From positions 248,001 to 312,000 of the forward strand of contig JADJYM010000011.1 in assembly GCA_016719755.1 (NCBI GenBank): 64,000 bases of DNA, given 5' to 3'. Each line of letters begins with the position of its first letter. Positions within the stretch are counted from its first letter, which is position 1. This stretch comes from Novosphingobium sp. Its GTDB lineage: Bacteria; Pseudomonadota; Alphaproteobacteria; Sphingomonadales; Sphingomonadaceae. The notes under the pieces are model-generated. The model ran no database searches. It saw only the letters and a list, made by a program, of their open reading frames with translations, and was not told the DNA's origin. This document shows, piece after piece, positions 9,419 through 16,881 of this stretch. The translations under genes were made by a program, and so were the position numbers.

Positions 9419-10666
9419 CTAGCCAAGCGCGGCCTGCTTTTCTTCGGCGAGCCGGTCCAGTTCGGCGCGGCTCAGCTTCTGGGCGGCGGTCTTGAGCTGG
9501 CCGCAGGCGGCATCGATGTCGCGCCCGCGCGGGGTGCGCACCGGGGCGCTGATCCCTGCTTCGAACACGATGTCGGAAAAGCGCCGCACCCGTTCCTCGC
9601 TGGAGCATTCATAGATCGCGCCGGGCCAGGGGTTGAACGGGATCAGGTTGACCTTGGCGGGCAGCTTGTAGCGTTTGATCAGCCGCACCAGCTCGCGGGC
9701 GTCCTCGTCGCTGTCGTTCTTGTCCTTCAGCATCACGTATTCGAACGTGATGCGCCGGGCGTTCGACGCGCCGGGATAGTCGGCGCAGGCCTGAAGAAGT
9801 TCCTCAAGGCCATATTTGCGGTTGATCGGCACGATTTCGTCGCGCACTTCCTTGGATACGGCGTGAAGCGAGACGGCAAGGTTGACCCCGATCTCTTCCC
9901 CGCAGCGCGCCATCATCGGCACCACGCCCGAGGTGGACAGCGTGATCCGGCGCTTGGACAGGGCCAAACCGTCCCCATCCATCACCAGCTTCAGCGCATC
10001 GCGCACATTCTCGAAATTGTAGAGCGGCTCGCCCATGCCCATCATCACGATGTTGGTCAGCAGTCGCCCGTCGGACGAATAGCCGCCTTCGTCCTCGTCT
10101 TCGTCGAGGCCGTCCATCGCGCCCTTGGGCCATTCGCCCAGCGCATCGCGCGCCAGCATGACCTGGCCGACGATCTCGCCCGGGGTCAGGTTGCGCACCA
10201 GCCGCATGGTTCCGGTGTGGCAGAACCGGCAGTTGAGCGTGCAGCCTACCTGGCTGGAGACGCACAGCGTGCCCCGGTCCGCGTCGGGGATGAAGACCAT
10301 TTCGTATTCGTGGCCGTCATCGGTGCGCAGCAGCCACTTGCGGGTGCCGTCGCTGGAATGCTGGGCAAGGACGATCTCGGGCCGCCCGATCACGAAGCGC
10401 TCGGCCAGCCAGGGCCGCATGGTCTTGGCGATGTCGGTCATCGCCTCGAAGTCGGTCACGCCCCGGTGGTAGAGCCAGTGGAACACCTGCTTGGCGCGCA
10501 GCTTGGCCGCCTTCTTGTCCAGCCCGGCGGCTTCGAACAGTTCGGTAATGCGCGGGCGCGGCAGGCCGAGCAGGTCGACGCGGCCATCGGCGCGCGGCGT
10601 GACCTCGCGCGGGGTGGGGACCGGGTCGAAGGTGCCCGGGATCGGCATGAGTGCAGTGTCGGCCAT
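9419..10666 (-). CDS. rlmN: Dual-specificity 23S rRNA/tRNA adenine-C2 methyltransferase RlmN
   Basis: A radical-SAM enzyme that makes 2-methyladenosine at A2503 of 23S rRNA and at A37 of some tRNAs. The 4Fe-4S cysteines are in [12 protein letters not shown], the CxxxCxxC arrangement of RlmN. The cysteine that carries the methyl group is in the C-terminal DIDAACGQL segment. [13 protein letters not shown] is the conserved GGEPL-type SAM-binding segment. The chosen start gives 415 residues ([11 protein letters not shown]); an ATG four codons upstream is also possible and neither has a strong ribosome binding site. An acidic insert (DEDEDEGG) near residue 180 is a lineage-specific loop. Confidence 0.95.
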   Translation of the reverse strand: MADTALMPIPGTFDPVPTPREVTPRADGRVDLLGLPRPRITELFEAAGLDKKAAKLRAKQVFHWLYHRGVTDFEAMTDIAKTMRPWLAERFVIGRPEIVLAQHSSDGTRKWLLRTDDGHEYEMVFIPDADRGTLCVSSQVGCTLNCRFCHTGTMRLVRNLTPGEIVGQVMLARDALGEWPKGAMDGLDEDEDEGGYSSDGRLLTNIVMMGMGEPLYNFENVRDALKLVMDGDGLALSKRRITLSTSGVVPMMARCGEEIGVNLAVSLHAVSKEVRDEIVPINRKYGLEELLQACADYPGASNARRITFEYVMLKDKNDSDEDARELVRLIKRYKLPAKVNLIPFNPWPGAIYECSSEERVRRFSDIVFEAGISAPVRTPRGRDIDAACGQLKTAAQKLSRAELDRLAEEKQAALG

Positions 10667-10714
10667 GAGGGGCGGCATATAGGGCAGGCGGCCCGGAAAA
10701 TCCAGCGGGCGCGG

Positions 10715-10744
10715 CCAGCGGTCCCGGGTCGGGTCCGGGACGAC
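10715..10744. repeat. REP-like element, copy 1
   Basis: An imperfect palindrome, GTCCCGGGTC / GGGTCCGGGAC, preceded by CCAGCG. A second copy with two differences is at 56765-56794, and a partial one is at 278-296, just after the first gene of the window. All lie outside genes. Short extragenic palindromes of this form are common in sphingomonads and other alphaproteobacteria. Confidence 0.7.
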
Positions 10745-10755
10745 CGGGTTTGGCG

Positions 10756-11253
10756 TTACTTCAGCTGCGCGCAGCCAACCGCCGCCGCGTCCATCGCGCT
10801 GGCCGCGCCATCCAGTTTCCAGCTGTTGGAAAAACCGCGTCCGTCCGCGCCGCGCGCGTTGACGATCATTTCAGCCGATGATCGCATCGCGGCAATGATC
10901 GCGGCGTCCATTGCCTTGTCCATGGCCCAGGCATCGCCGCCGCCGCCGGTCAGGCTGAAGCGCTGGCGGCCCAGGATCAGGGTGATCGGCGCATTCGCGG
11001 CAAGCTTGCGCGACAGGCGGAAATGCACCTGCCCGCGCACGCCTTGCCGGGGCCACCAGGCAACATCGGCATAGGGCGGGTAATCGCGTTGCAGGGTGGA
11101 TGGCACGGCCTTGGCCAGCGCGTAGCAGCGCGGCACCTGGGGATCGCGGAAAGCGCCCCACGCGCCGAACATCCCCAGGCTGTCGCGCGCCATGGCGGGG
11201 CCGGCGAAAGGCAGGGCAACCACCAGCAGGGAAAAGGCGATCAGCCAGCGCAC
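10756..11253 (-). CDS. Exported protein, resembles invasion-associated locus B (IalB) family
   Basis: A 165-residue protein with a signal peptide ([17 protein letters not shown], cleavage after AMA). The mature part has the pattern of IalB-like secreted proteins: a [11 protein letters not shown] opening, PRCYALAKA with one cysteine, a central beta-rich region, and a second cysteine in VGCAQLK at the C-terminus. The two cysteines probably form a disulfide. Family function is poorly known. It is the last gene of a close cluster of small minus-strand genes, 6 bp after the preceding one. Confidence 0.6.
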   Translation of the reverse strand: MRWLIAFSLLVVALPFAGPAMARDSLGMFGAWGAFRDPQVPRCYALAKAVPSTLQRDYPPYADVAWWPRQGVRGQVHFRLSRKLAANAPITLILGRQRFSLTGGGGDAWAMDKAMDAAIIAAMRSSAEMIVNARGADGRGFSNSWKLDGAASAMDAAAVGCAQLK

Positions 11254-11259
11254 CGCGCG

Positions 11260-11463
11260 CTATTCCCCGATCAGGTCAAGATAGGCAACCACATCGTTAT
11301 CCGTGGCAATGAACAGGCCGTCCTGCACTTCGACCGGCTGCTGCGCGGCAAGGTCCAGCGCCTGGGCAAGCGGGCCATAGAACAGGGTGCTGGCCGCGCC
11401 CCCTTCGACATCGCCGTCAAGGTGATAGAGCCGCACCGTGGCGCCGTCATAGGTGGTGCGCAT
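11260..11463 (-). CDS. Small conserved hypothetical protein (67 aa)
   Basis: I do not recognise a family. The protein is acidic, has no membrane segment or signal, and contains a YDGATVRLYHLDGD opening and an IATDNDVVAYLDLIGE end. Its ATG overlaps the stop of the DUF4169 gene by one base (TGATG), so the two are likely translationally coupled. The IalB-like gene follows after 6 bp. Confidence 0.6.
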   Translation of the reverse strand: MRTTYDGATVRLYHLDGDVEGGAASTLFYGPLAQALDLAAQQPVEVQDGLFIATDNDVVAYLDLIGE

Positions 11464-11642
11464 CAGTCCGGTTCCCGCTGTGCGCCGTGAAGCGTTCTGG
11501 CGGCACGCTCCGCCTCGGCCCGCTGGCGCTTGCGTTCGGCCCCGGTGAGGCCGTGACGGGCGCGGTTTTCCTCTGCCAGCCGCGCGGCGGCGGCGCGCGT
11601 CTTCGCCTTGCGGGCCAGGCGCAGGTTGATCACCTCAGCCAT
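11463..11642 (-). CDS. DUF4169 family small protein (59 aa)
   Basis: Found by reading the minus strand directly. The ATG at 11642 opens MAEVINLRLARKAKTRAAAA, and the frame runs 59 codons to a TGA at 11463-11465. MAEVINLRxARKxKxR followed by AxxNRARxGxTxAE is the signature of DUF4169, a family of very basic, mostly helical alphaproteobacterial proteins of about 60 residues with no known function. The composition (14 Arg/Lys in the first 45 residues) suggests nucleic-acid contact. The stop overlaps the next start as TGATG. It is short enough to be missed by length-filtered gene calling. Confidence 0.85.
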   Translation of the reverse strand: MAEVINLRLARKAKTRAAAARLAEENRARHGLTGAERKRQRAEAERAARTLHGAQREPD

Positions 11643-11726
11643 GGGGGGGACAGGCGGGCAGGGCAGGAGGGGGCGGGACGGACCATGCCCCCCTTCATTG
11701 CAGAACTCGCGCCCGGGGAAAAGCGC

Positions 11727-11951
11727 CTACCAGGAACTGGGGCTGCGGTAGAAGGCAAAGCGCTTGACCTTGCCCTCGATGATCCGCGACGCCAGCTTGT
11801 CGCGCAGCGCCTCGGCGCCTTCCGAAGTCACGCAGACGACATGGGTTCCACCGCCCGGCAGAACTTCGATCGCGCTGATCCTGATCGCCATCGCCGCGCA
11901 GGTCGATTTGACCTCGGCTTCGGCCAGGGTCAGGTTCATGGCCCGGCTCAT
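11727..11951 (-). CDS. Small conserved hypothetical protein (74 aa)
   Basis: Starts at the ATG of MSRAMNLTLAEAEVK, which overlaps the stop of the 65-residue gene as ATGA and has AAGGAA 6 bases upstream. The protein looks like a compact alpha/beta domain with a glycine-rich turn (LPGGGTHVVCVTSEGA) and a basic end (KVKRFAFYRSPSSW). There is no signal peptide. I do not recognise the family. The coupling with its neighbour suggests a joint role. Confidence 0.6.
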   Translation of the reverse strand: MSRAMNLTLAEAEVKSTCAAMAIRISAIEVLPGGGTHVVCVTSEGAEALRDKLASRIIEGKVKRFAFYRSPSSW

Positions 11952-12145
11952 GCCGCGTTCCTTGCGGCCAGCGGCACGTTCCACATCGCCGCCGCGCCGG
12001 CGCCCGCGCCGTGCTGGAAGCGGGCGATGTCAAGCGCGATGCCGCGCGCCCGGTCGAGCATCCGCTCGCGCCGGGGGCGGCTGGTGGCGGCAGCGGCGTT
12101 CATCACCGCGATCTGATGCTGGTGGTAGGATTCGTTGAGGTCCAT
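11948..12145 (-). CDS. Small conserved hypothetical protein (65 aa)
   Basis: First gene of the run of small minus-strand genes. Residues 1-30 (MDLNESYHQHQIAVMNAAAA and following) look helical and basic, and the end is Ala/Gly-rich. There is no signal peptide or known motif. Its stop overlaps the next ATG by four bases (ATGA), a typical sign of translational coupling. Function unknown. Confidence 0.5.
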   Translation of the reverse strand: MDLNESYHQHQIAVMNAAAATSRPRRERMLDRARGIALDIARFQHGAGAGAAAMWNVPLAARNAA

Positions 12146-12266
12146 GATGGTGCTCCGGCGTGTAAGCGGGAGCGCGCTGGTCTCTCAGTCGCGGACGCCT
12201 ACCTTCGGATAGCCCGCAATATCCCCCATATAGGCCATGACCGCCGCGATTGTAAGGCGCGGAGCG

Positions 12267-12761
12267 TCAGGGATAGGCGATTTCCAGAACTTCCCATTCC
12301 TTTTCGCCCGCAGGCAGGCGCACGCGCCTGAGATCGCCCACCCCTGCGCCGCGCAGGGCCTTGGCCAGCGGGGCGCTCCAGCCGATCAGACCGGCGGAGG
12401 CGTCCTGCTCGTCATCGCCCACCAGGGTCAGGACGCGCTGGTTGTCGTCCTCGTCGGCGATGGTCACCCGCGCGCCAAACCACACCCGGCTGCGGTCCTC
12501 CTGGCGGGCGGGATCGATCACCCGGCAGGCCTTCATCCGCTTGGCCAGGAAGGCCAGCTCGCGGTCGATCTCGCGCATCCGCTTGCGGCCATACAGGTAA
12601 TCGCCGTTTTCGCTGCGATCGCCGTTGCCGGCCGCCCAGCTGACGATCTCGACGATCGCCGGGCGCTCGCTGCCCAGCAGGTGGTCATAGCGCGCGCGCA
12701 GCGCCGCCATGCCCGCCGGAGTGATCGGCGGCCCTTCCGCTTTCAGCCTACCCTCGCTCAT
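12267..12761 (-). CDS. greB: Transcription elongation factor GreB
   Basis: Binds the secondary channel of RNA polymerase and stimulates cleavage of the 3' end of backtracked transcripts. The 164-residue protein has the N-terminal coiled coil, with the acidic tip in GNGDRSENGDYLYG (residues 45-58); its Asp and Glu are the catalytic pair of Gre factors. The coil returns through REIDRELAFLAKRMK. The C-terminal FKBP-like domain holds WFGARVTIADED and GWSAPLAKAL. GreB is favoured over GreA by length and the basic KRMREID patch. It starts 7 bp after the transglycosylase stop, on the same strand. Confidence 0.9.
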   Translation of the reverse strand: MSEGRLKAEGPPITPAGMAALRARYDHLLGSERPAIVEIVSWAAGNGDRSENGDYLYGRKRMREIDRELAFLAKRMKACRVIDPARQEDRSRVWFGARVTIADEDDNQRVLTLVGDDEQDASAGLIGWSAPLAKALRGAGVGDLRRVRLPAGEKEWEVLEIAYP

Positions 12762-12768
12762 GGCGCGA

Positions 12769-14745
12769 TCAGCCCGGATCGCGCTTGCCAAGGAAGCCGC
12801 TGAGCGGATTGGGGCCTTTCTGCGTCGCCTTGGCCGGGTAGAGCGCCTCGTAGACCACGGCGTTTTCCAGCACGCGGTGGACATAGCCGCGCGTTTCGGA
12901 CAGCGGGATGCGCTCGATCCAGTCGATCCAGTCGACATCGAAGCGGCGCGGATCGCCGTTGGCGGCCAGCCACTTGTTCACGTTGCCCGGCCCCGCGTTA
13001 TAGGCCGCGACGGCCAGCGGATAGCTGCCGTTGTAATAGGCCAGCATCCGCCGGAAATAGGCATCCCCCAGGGTCAGGTTATAGCCCGCGTCGCGGGTCA
13101 GCGCGGTCGCGTCATACAGCAGGCCCAGCTTGCCCGCCTGTTCGCGCGCGGTGCCCGGCATCAGCTGCATCAGCCCGCGCGCGCCCGCATGGCTGACCGC
13201 GTTCATCGCGAACTGGCTTTCCTGGCGGCTGATCGCGTGGATCATGGTCCAGTTGCCGCCGGGCGGAATCGGGATCAGCGGGAAGCTGGAGCCGCGATAG
13301 ATCCCGTGGCCGTCGACGTGCGCCGCCAGCCCCAGGATCACGCCCAGGTCGCGCCGCCCCATCTGCCGGGCAAGATCGATCACCAGCACGTGTTCGCTTT
13401 CGCTTTCGGCCTGCTCGGCGATTTCCTTGAAAAAGCGTACGGCGGTCGGCCATTCGGTATCGCGCGCCACTTCGCGCACCGCCTGGGTCAGCGGGCGCGC
13501 TTCGAAGGCGGCGCGTTCAGCCGGGGTGGGGACCACGGCCGGGGAGCTGCCCAGCGGGGGCAGGGGGCGCCCCAGACGTTCGAGCGAAAGCATCCCGTAG
13601 AACTGGTCCGGATAGGCGGCGGCGGCTTCGAAATAGCGCTCCGCATCATCCATCCGCCCGGCCTGCATCGCGGCGCGCCCGGCCCAGTAGAAGCCCTTGG
13701 AGCGGGTCTGCGGGGTGCGAGCGGCAGCGCCGTAGCGCCAGAACAGCGGCGCGGCGGCGGCCCCGTCGCCCAGTTCGCGCAGGGCCTTGGTCCCGCCCAG
13801 CCACATCAGCGAGGTATAATCGTCACGGATCGCGAAGGGTTGCTGGCTGACATCGGTGCCTGCGGCAAAGGCATCGTCGATCCCCCCCGCGATCCGCGCG
13901 GCGCTGCGCGCGTCGGCCTTGCGCGCCACGGCCAGCAGTTCGGCGATCCAGCGGCGCGGATCGGGCGGCGGCGCGGCGAATGGCGGGCGGGTGGCGAGCA
14001 GGGCGGCGGCGCTGGCCGTCTGCCCGCCGAGCCGCAGCATCCGCACGCGGTTGTAAAGATAGCCGGGCGCGGCGCGCAGGTCGGTCGGCTGGGGTAGCCC
14101 GGCGGCGGCGGGATCGCGCCCGTTGATCAGGCCAAGCCGCACCAGGAATCCGGTGCGCGCGCCCGGCGAGACATAGAGCAGCTGCCGTTCGGCCTGCGCG
14201 CCGGCACTGGCCCACAGCAACGCGTCCATCCGTGCATCGTGGTCTGACGGTTGCAGCACCGGGGCGAGCTGGGCGAGCAGGCTGGCCTCCACCGCGTCGT
14301 TCATCGGCCCGCCGCGCCATGCGGCCAGGCCCACCTCGCGCGCCTCGCTGCGCCCCAGCGCGGCGAGGGCAAGGGCATAGCGCGCCCGGCCCGGATTGGT
14401 CAGCGGCGGGAAGCGGTCGAAGAAGGCGGTGATTCGCGTCAGCTCCACGCCCTCGCGCTCCAGCGCCTGTTCGGCCCGGATGCGCAATTTCGCCTCTTCC
14501 GGAAAGCCCGGATAGGTCACCACGAAGCTGGAATAGTCATCGAACTTGAACTGGTCCGAGGCGTTGAGCAGCTTCCACCGGCTGACCGCCTGGACCATGT
14601 TTCCCGGGGGAGTTGCGCGGTGCTGGGCGCGCGCGGCATCCCATTCGCGGCCATCGGGATGAGGCTCTTCCGCCCGCGCCGGGGCGGAAAGGAAAGCCAG
14701 CATTACCAGCGCCGAAGCAATTGTGTTGCGGACCATGCTGGACAT
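12769..14745 (-). CDS. Soluble lytic murein transglycosylase (Slt70 family)
   Basis: Cleaves the MurNAc-GlcNAc bond of peptidoglycan with formation of 1,6-anhydro-MurNAc. The start is MSSMVRNTIAS, giving a signal peptide cut after APARA and AGGAG upstream. The long N-terminal part is an alpha-superhelical region. The catalytic SLT domain lies near residues 490-620: HAISRQESQFAMNAVSHAGA holds the catalytic glutamate, with GLMQLMPGTA and AVAAYNAGPGNVNKWL following. At 658 residues it has normal family length. The anhydro-muropeptides it releases are the substrates of AmpG, encoded at 46798-48462. Confidence 0.92.
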   Translation of the reverse strand: MSSMVRNTIASALVMLAFLSAPARAEEPHPDGREWDAARAQHRATPPGNMVQAVSRWKLLNASDQFKFDDYSSFVVTYPGFPEEAKLRIRAEQALEREGVELTRITAFFDRFPPLTNPGRARYALALAALGRSEAREVGLAAWRGGPMNDAVEASLLAQLAPVLQPSDHDARMDALLWASAGAQAERQLLYVSPGARTGFLVRLGLINGRDPAAAGLPQPTDLRAAPGYLYNRVRMLRLGGQTASAAALLATRPPFAAPPPDPRRWIAELLAVARKADARSAARIAGGIDDAFAAGTDVSQQPFAIRDDYTSLMWLGGTKALRELGDGAAAAPLFWRYGAAARTPQTRSKGFYWAGRAAMQAGRMDDAERYFEAAAAYPDQFYGMLSLERLGRPLPPLGSSPAVVPTPAERAAFEARPLTQAVREVARDTEWPTAVRFFKEIAEQAESESEHVLVIDLARQMGRRDLGVILGLAAHVDGHGIYRGSSFPLIPIPPGGNWTMIHAISRQESQFAMNAVSHAGARGLMQLMPGTAREQAGKLGLLYDATALTRDAGYNLTLGDAYFRRMLAYYNGSYPLAVAAYNAGPGNVNKWLAANGDPRRFDVDWIDWIERIPLSETRGYVHRVLENAVVYEALYPAKATQKGPNPLSGFLGKRDPG

Positions 14746-14841
14746 GCTGCGCCTAGGCTCCTTATCAGGCGCTGAATAGCAGCGCCCGCGTGAACGGGGT
14801 GGACGGTCCACCTCTATGCGGCAAATGCAGGGGCAAAGTCC

Positions 14842-15723
14842 ATGTTCTCCGGCTCGATTCCGGCACTTGTCACACCATTCCGCGATGGAGCGGTCGATTA
14901 CGAGGCGTTCCGCCGACTGGTCGACTGGCAGGTGGAGCAAGGCTCGCTCGCCCTGGTTCCCTGCGGCACCACCGGCGAGGCGCCGACCCTGACCAACGAT
15001 GAACAGCACCTGCTGTTCGCGGCCTGCGTGGAGCAGGCCGGGGGGCGCGTGCCGGTGATCGCGGGCTGCGGCAGCAACGATACCCAGACCGCGCTGTGGC
15101 ATATGCAGGTGGCCAAGGATCTGGGCGCGGACGCCGCGCTGATGGTCGCGCCCTATTACAACCGGCCCAGCCAGGCCGGGCTGCTGGCGCACTTTTCCTA
15201 TCTGGCTGAAAAGGTCGACCTGCCGATCGTGCTTTACAACGTGCCGGGCCGCACCGTCACCGACATCAAGCCCGAAACCGTGATCGAACTGGCGCGCCGC
15301 TTCCCTGACCGGATCGTCGGGATCAAGGATGCCAGCGGCGACATGACCCGCCTGACCGCGCACCGGATGCAGCTGGGCGCGGGCTTCGTCCAGCTATGCG
15401 GCAACGATGACATGGCGCTGCATTACAACGCGGGCGGCGGCTCGGGCTGCATTTCCGTCACCGCGAACGTCGCGCCCAGGCTGTGCGCCGAGTTTCAGGC
15501 CGCCAGCCTGGCTGGCGACATGGCCCGCGCGCATCAGCTTAACGAGCGGTTGTTCCCGCTGCACCAGGCGCTGTTCACCGATGCCTCGCCCGCGCCGGTC
15601 AAGTACGCGCTGGCCCGCCTGCACGACTGGCTGAACCTTTCGGTCCGCCTGCCGCTGGTCGAATGCAGCGCCGAGGCTCGCCGCGCGGTGGATGCGGGGC
15701 TGGAGCACGCCGGGCTGGTCTGA
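14842..15723 (+). CDS. dapA: 4-Hydroxy-tetrahydrodipicolinate synthase
   Basis: Condenses pyruvate with aspartate semialdehyde at the entry to lysine and meso-diaminopimelate synthesis. The 293-residue TIM-barrel protein shows [10 protein letters not shown] (residues 44-53), YNVPGRT with the catalytic tyrosine near 133, and [10 protein letters not shown] with the Schiff-base lysine near 161. It is divergent from the transglycosylase and heads the probable dapA-smpB-DUF2062-cckA operon. Linking cell-wall precursor synthesis with trans-translation and cell-cycle control in one transcript is a common sphingomonad order. Confidence 0.97.
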   Translation: MFSGSIPALVTPFRDGAVDYEAFRRLVDWQVEQGSLALVPCGTTGEAPTLTNDEQHLLFAACVEQAGGRVPVIAGCGSNDTQTALWHMQVAKDLGADAALMVAPYYNRPSQAGLLAHFSYLAEKVDLPIVLYNVPGRTVTDIKPETVIELARRFPDRIVGIKDASGDMTRLTAHRMQLGAGFVQLCGNDDMALHYNAGGGSGCISVTANVAPRLCAEFQAASLAGDMARAHQLNERLFPLHQALFTDASPAPVKYALARLHDWLNLSVRLPLVECSAEARRAVDAGLEHAGLV

Positions 15724-15823
15724 GGCGGGCCGGTCTGCGGCGGGCCGGGCGCGCGGTGGGGCGAAATTTGCGCAATCGCCGGTTTTCTTTTGCCGCGCCG
15801 CGCCCTACATGCGCGGTTACGCC

Positions 15824-16306
15824 ATGGCCCGCCCGACCCACGCCCCGTTCGACAAGAAAAAGATTGTCGCCGAAAACCGCCGTGCGCGGTTCGATTACTA
15901 TATCGAGGAGGTGTTCGAGGCCGGGATCGTCCTGACCGGGACCGAAGTCAAAAGCCTGCGCTTTGGCGAAGGCTCGATCGCCGAATCCTATGCCGAGGTG
16001 AAAAACGGCGAGGTCTGGCTGGTCAATTCCAATGTCCCCGAATTCAGCCACGGCAACCGCTTCAACCACCAGCCCAAGCGGCTGCGCAAGCTGCTGCTGC
16101 ACGAGCGCGAGATCGCCAAGTTCACCGGCGCGGTGGAGCGCAAGGGCATGACGCTGGTGCCGCTGTCGGTCTATTTCAACGGCCGGGGCCGGGCCAAGGT
16201 GGAGCTTGCCCTGGCCAAGGGCAAGAACGTCGCCGACAAGCGCGCGACCATCAAGGAACGGGACTGGAAGCGCGATCAGGCGCGGATCATGCGGGATTAC
16301 AAGTGA
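15824..16306 (+). CDS. smpB: SsrA-binding protein SmpB
   Basis: Binds tmRNA and delivers it to stalled ribosomes. The 160-residue protein from [13 protein letters not shown] contains all the landmarks: [39 protein letters not shown] in two steps, and the C-terminal [17 protein letters not shown] tail that enters the A site. The start codon is chosen by homology; in-frame ATGs lie 5 and 44 codons upstream. Its TGA overlaps the GTG start of the DUF2062 gene (GTGA). No tmRNA gene was recognised in the window. Confidence 0.95.
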   Translation: MARPTHAPFDKKKIVAENRRARFDYYIEEVFEAGIVLTGTEVKSLRFGEGSIAESYAEVKNGEVWLVNSNVPEFSHGNRFNHQPKRLRKLLLHEREIAKFTGAVERKGMTLVPLSVYFNGRGRAKVELALAKGKNVADKRATIKERDWKRDQARIMRDYK

Positions 16307-16881
16307 GCAAGCTTGCGAACCGCATCGCCGCCTGGGGCAACCGCAACCTGCCCAAGCGCGAAGACCTTGAGCACAGCCGCTGGGTGGGGCCGTTCGCCCG
16401 CCGCCCGGAACTGTGGCGCTTTACCCGCCGCTCCGTTCCGCGCGGGGTGGCGGTGGGCCTGCTGGTTGGCATCTTCGCGCTGATTCCGGGCATCCAGATC
16501 GTCGGCGCGGCGCTGATGTGCGTGCCCAGCCGCGGCAATATCCCGATCGCGGCGGCGATGACTTTCCTGTCCAACCCGGCGACCACGCCGCTGATCCTGG
16601 CCGCGTCGATCTATGTCGGCAACAAGCTGGGCTTCCACGCCGATGTCAGCACCTTCAACGCCCTGCTCGATCACGGCGCCTCGCTGAAGGACTGGGCCTA
16701 CTGGTTGCTGTCCGATGCCGCTCCGGCCATGCTGCTGGGGCTGTTCGTGATCTCGACGCTGGCCGCCGCGCTGGGCTATCTGATCTCCTCGGTTATCTGG
16801 AACTGGTGGGTGCGGCACAAGCGCCGGGTCAAGCTGGAGCAGCTCGGCGCCGCCCGCGCCGCGGCTGCGGAAGAACCATGA
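16303..16881 (+). CDS. DUF2062 domain membrane protein
   Basis: A 192-residue protein starting at GTG, which overlaps the smpB stop by four bases. The DUF2062 region spans most of the protein: basic N-terminal [17 protein letters not shown] near residue 44, [19 protein letters not shown], the loop [11 protein letters not shown] near residue 88, then two C-terminal membrane helices. It is predicted to lie in the inner membrane with a basic cytoplasmic tail ([11 protein letters not shown]). The role of the family is unknown. It overlaps cckA as ATGA, so all three genes are coupled. Confidence 0.88.
   Translation: MSKLANRIAAWGNRNLPKREDLEHSRWVGPFARRPELWRFTRRSVPRGVAVGLLVGIFALIPGIQIVGAALMCVPSRGNIPIAAAMTFLSNPATTPLILAASIYVGNKLGFHADVSTFNALLDHGASLKDWAYWLLSDAAPAMLLGLFVISTLAAALGYLISSVIWNWWVRHKRRVKLEQLGAARAAAAEEP

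Noticed and set aside
12769-15363. 864-codon version of the transglycosylase gene
   Set aside because: The extra N-terminus is antisense to dapA. The ATG at 14745 has a ribosome binding site and begins a signal peptide.
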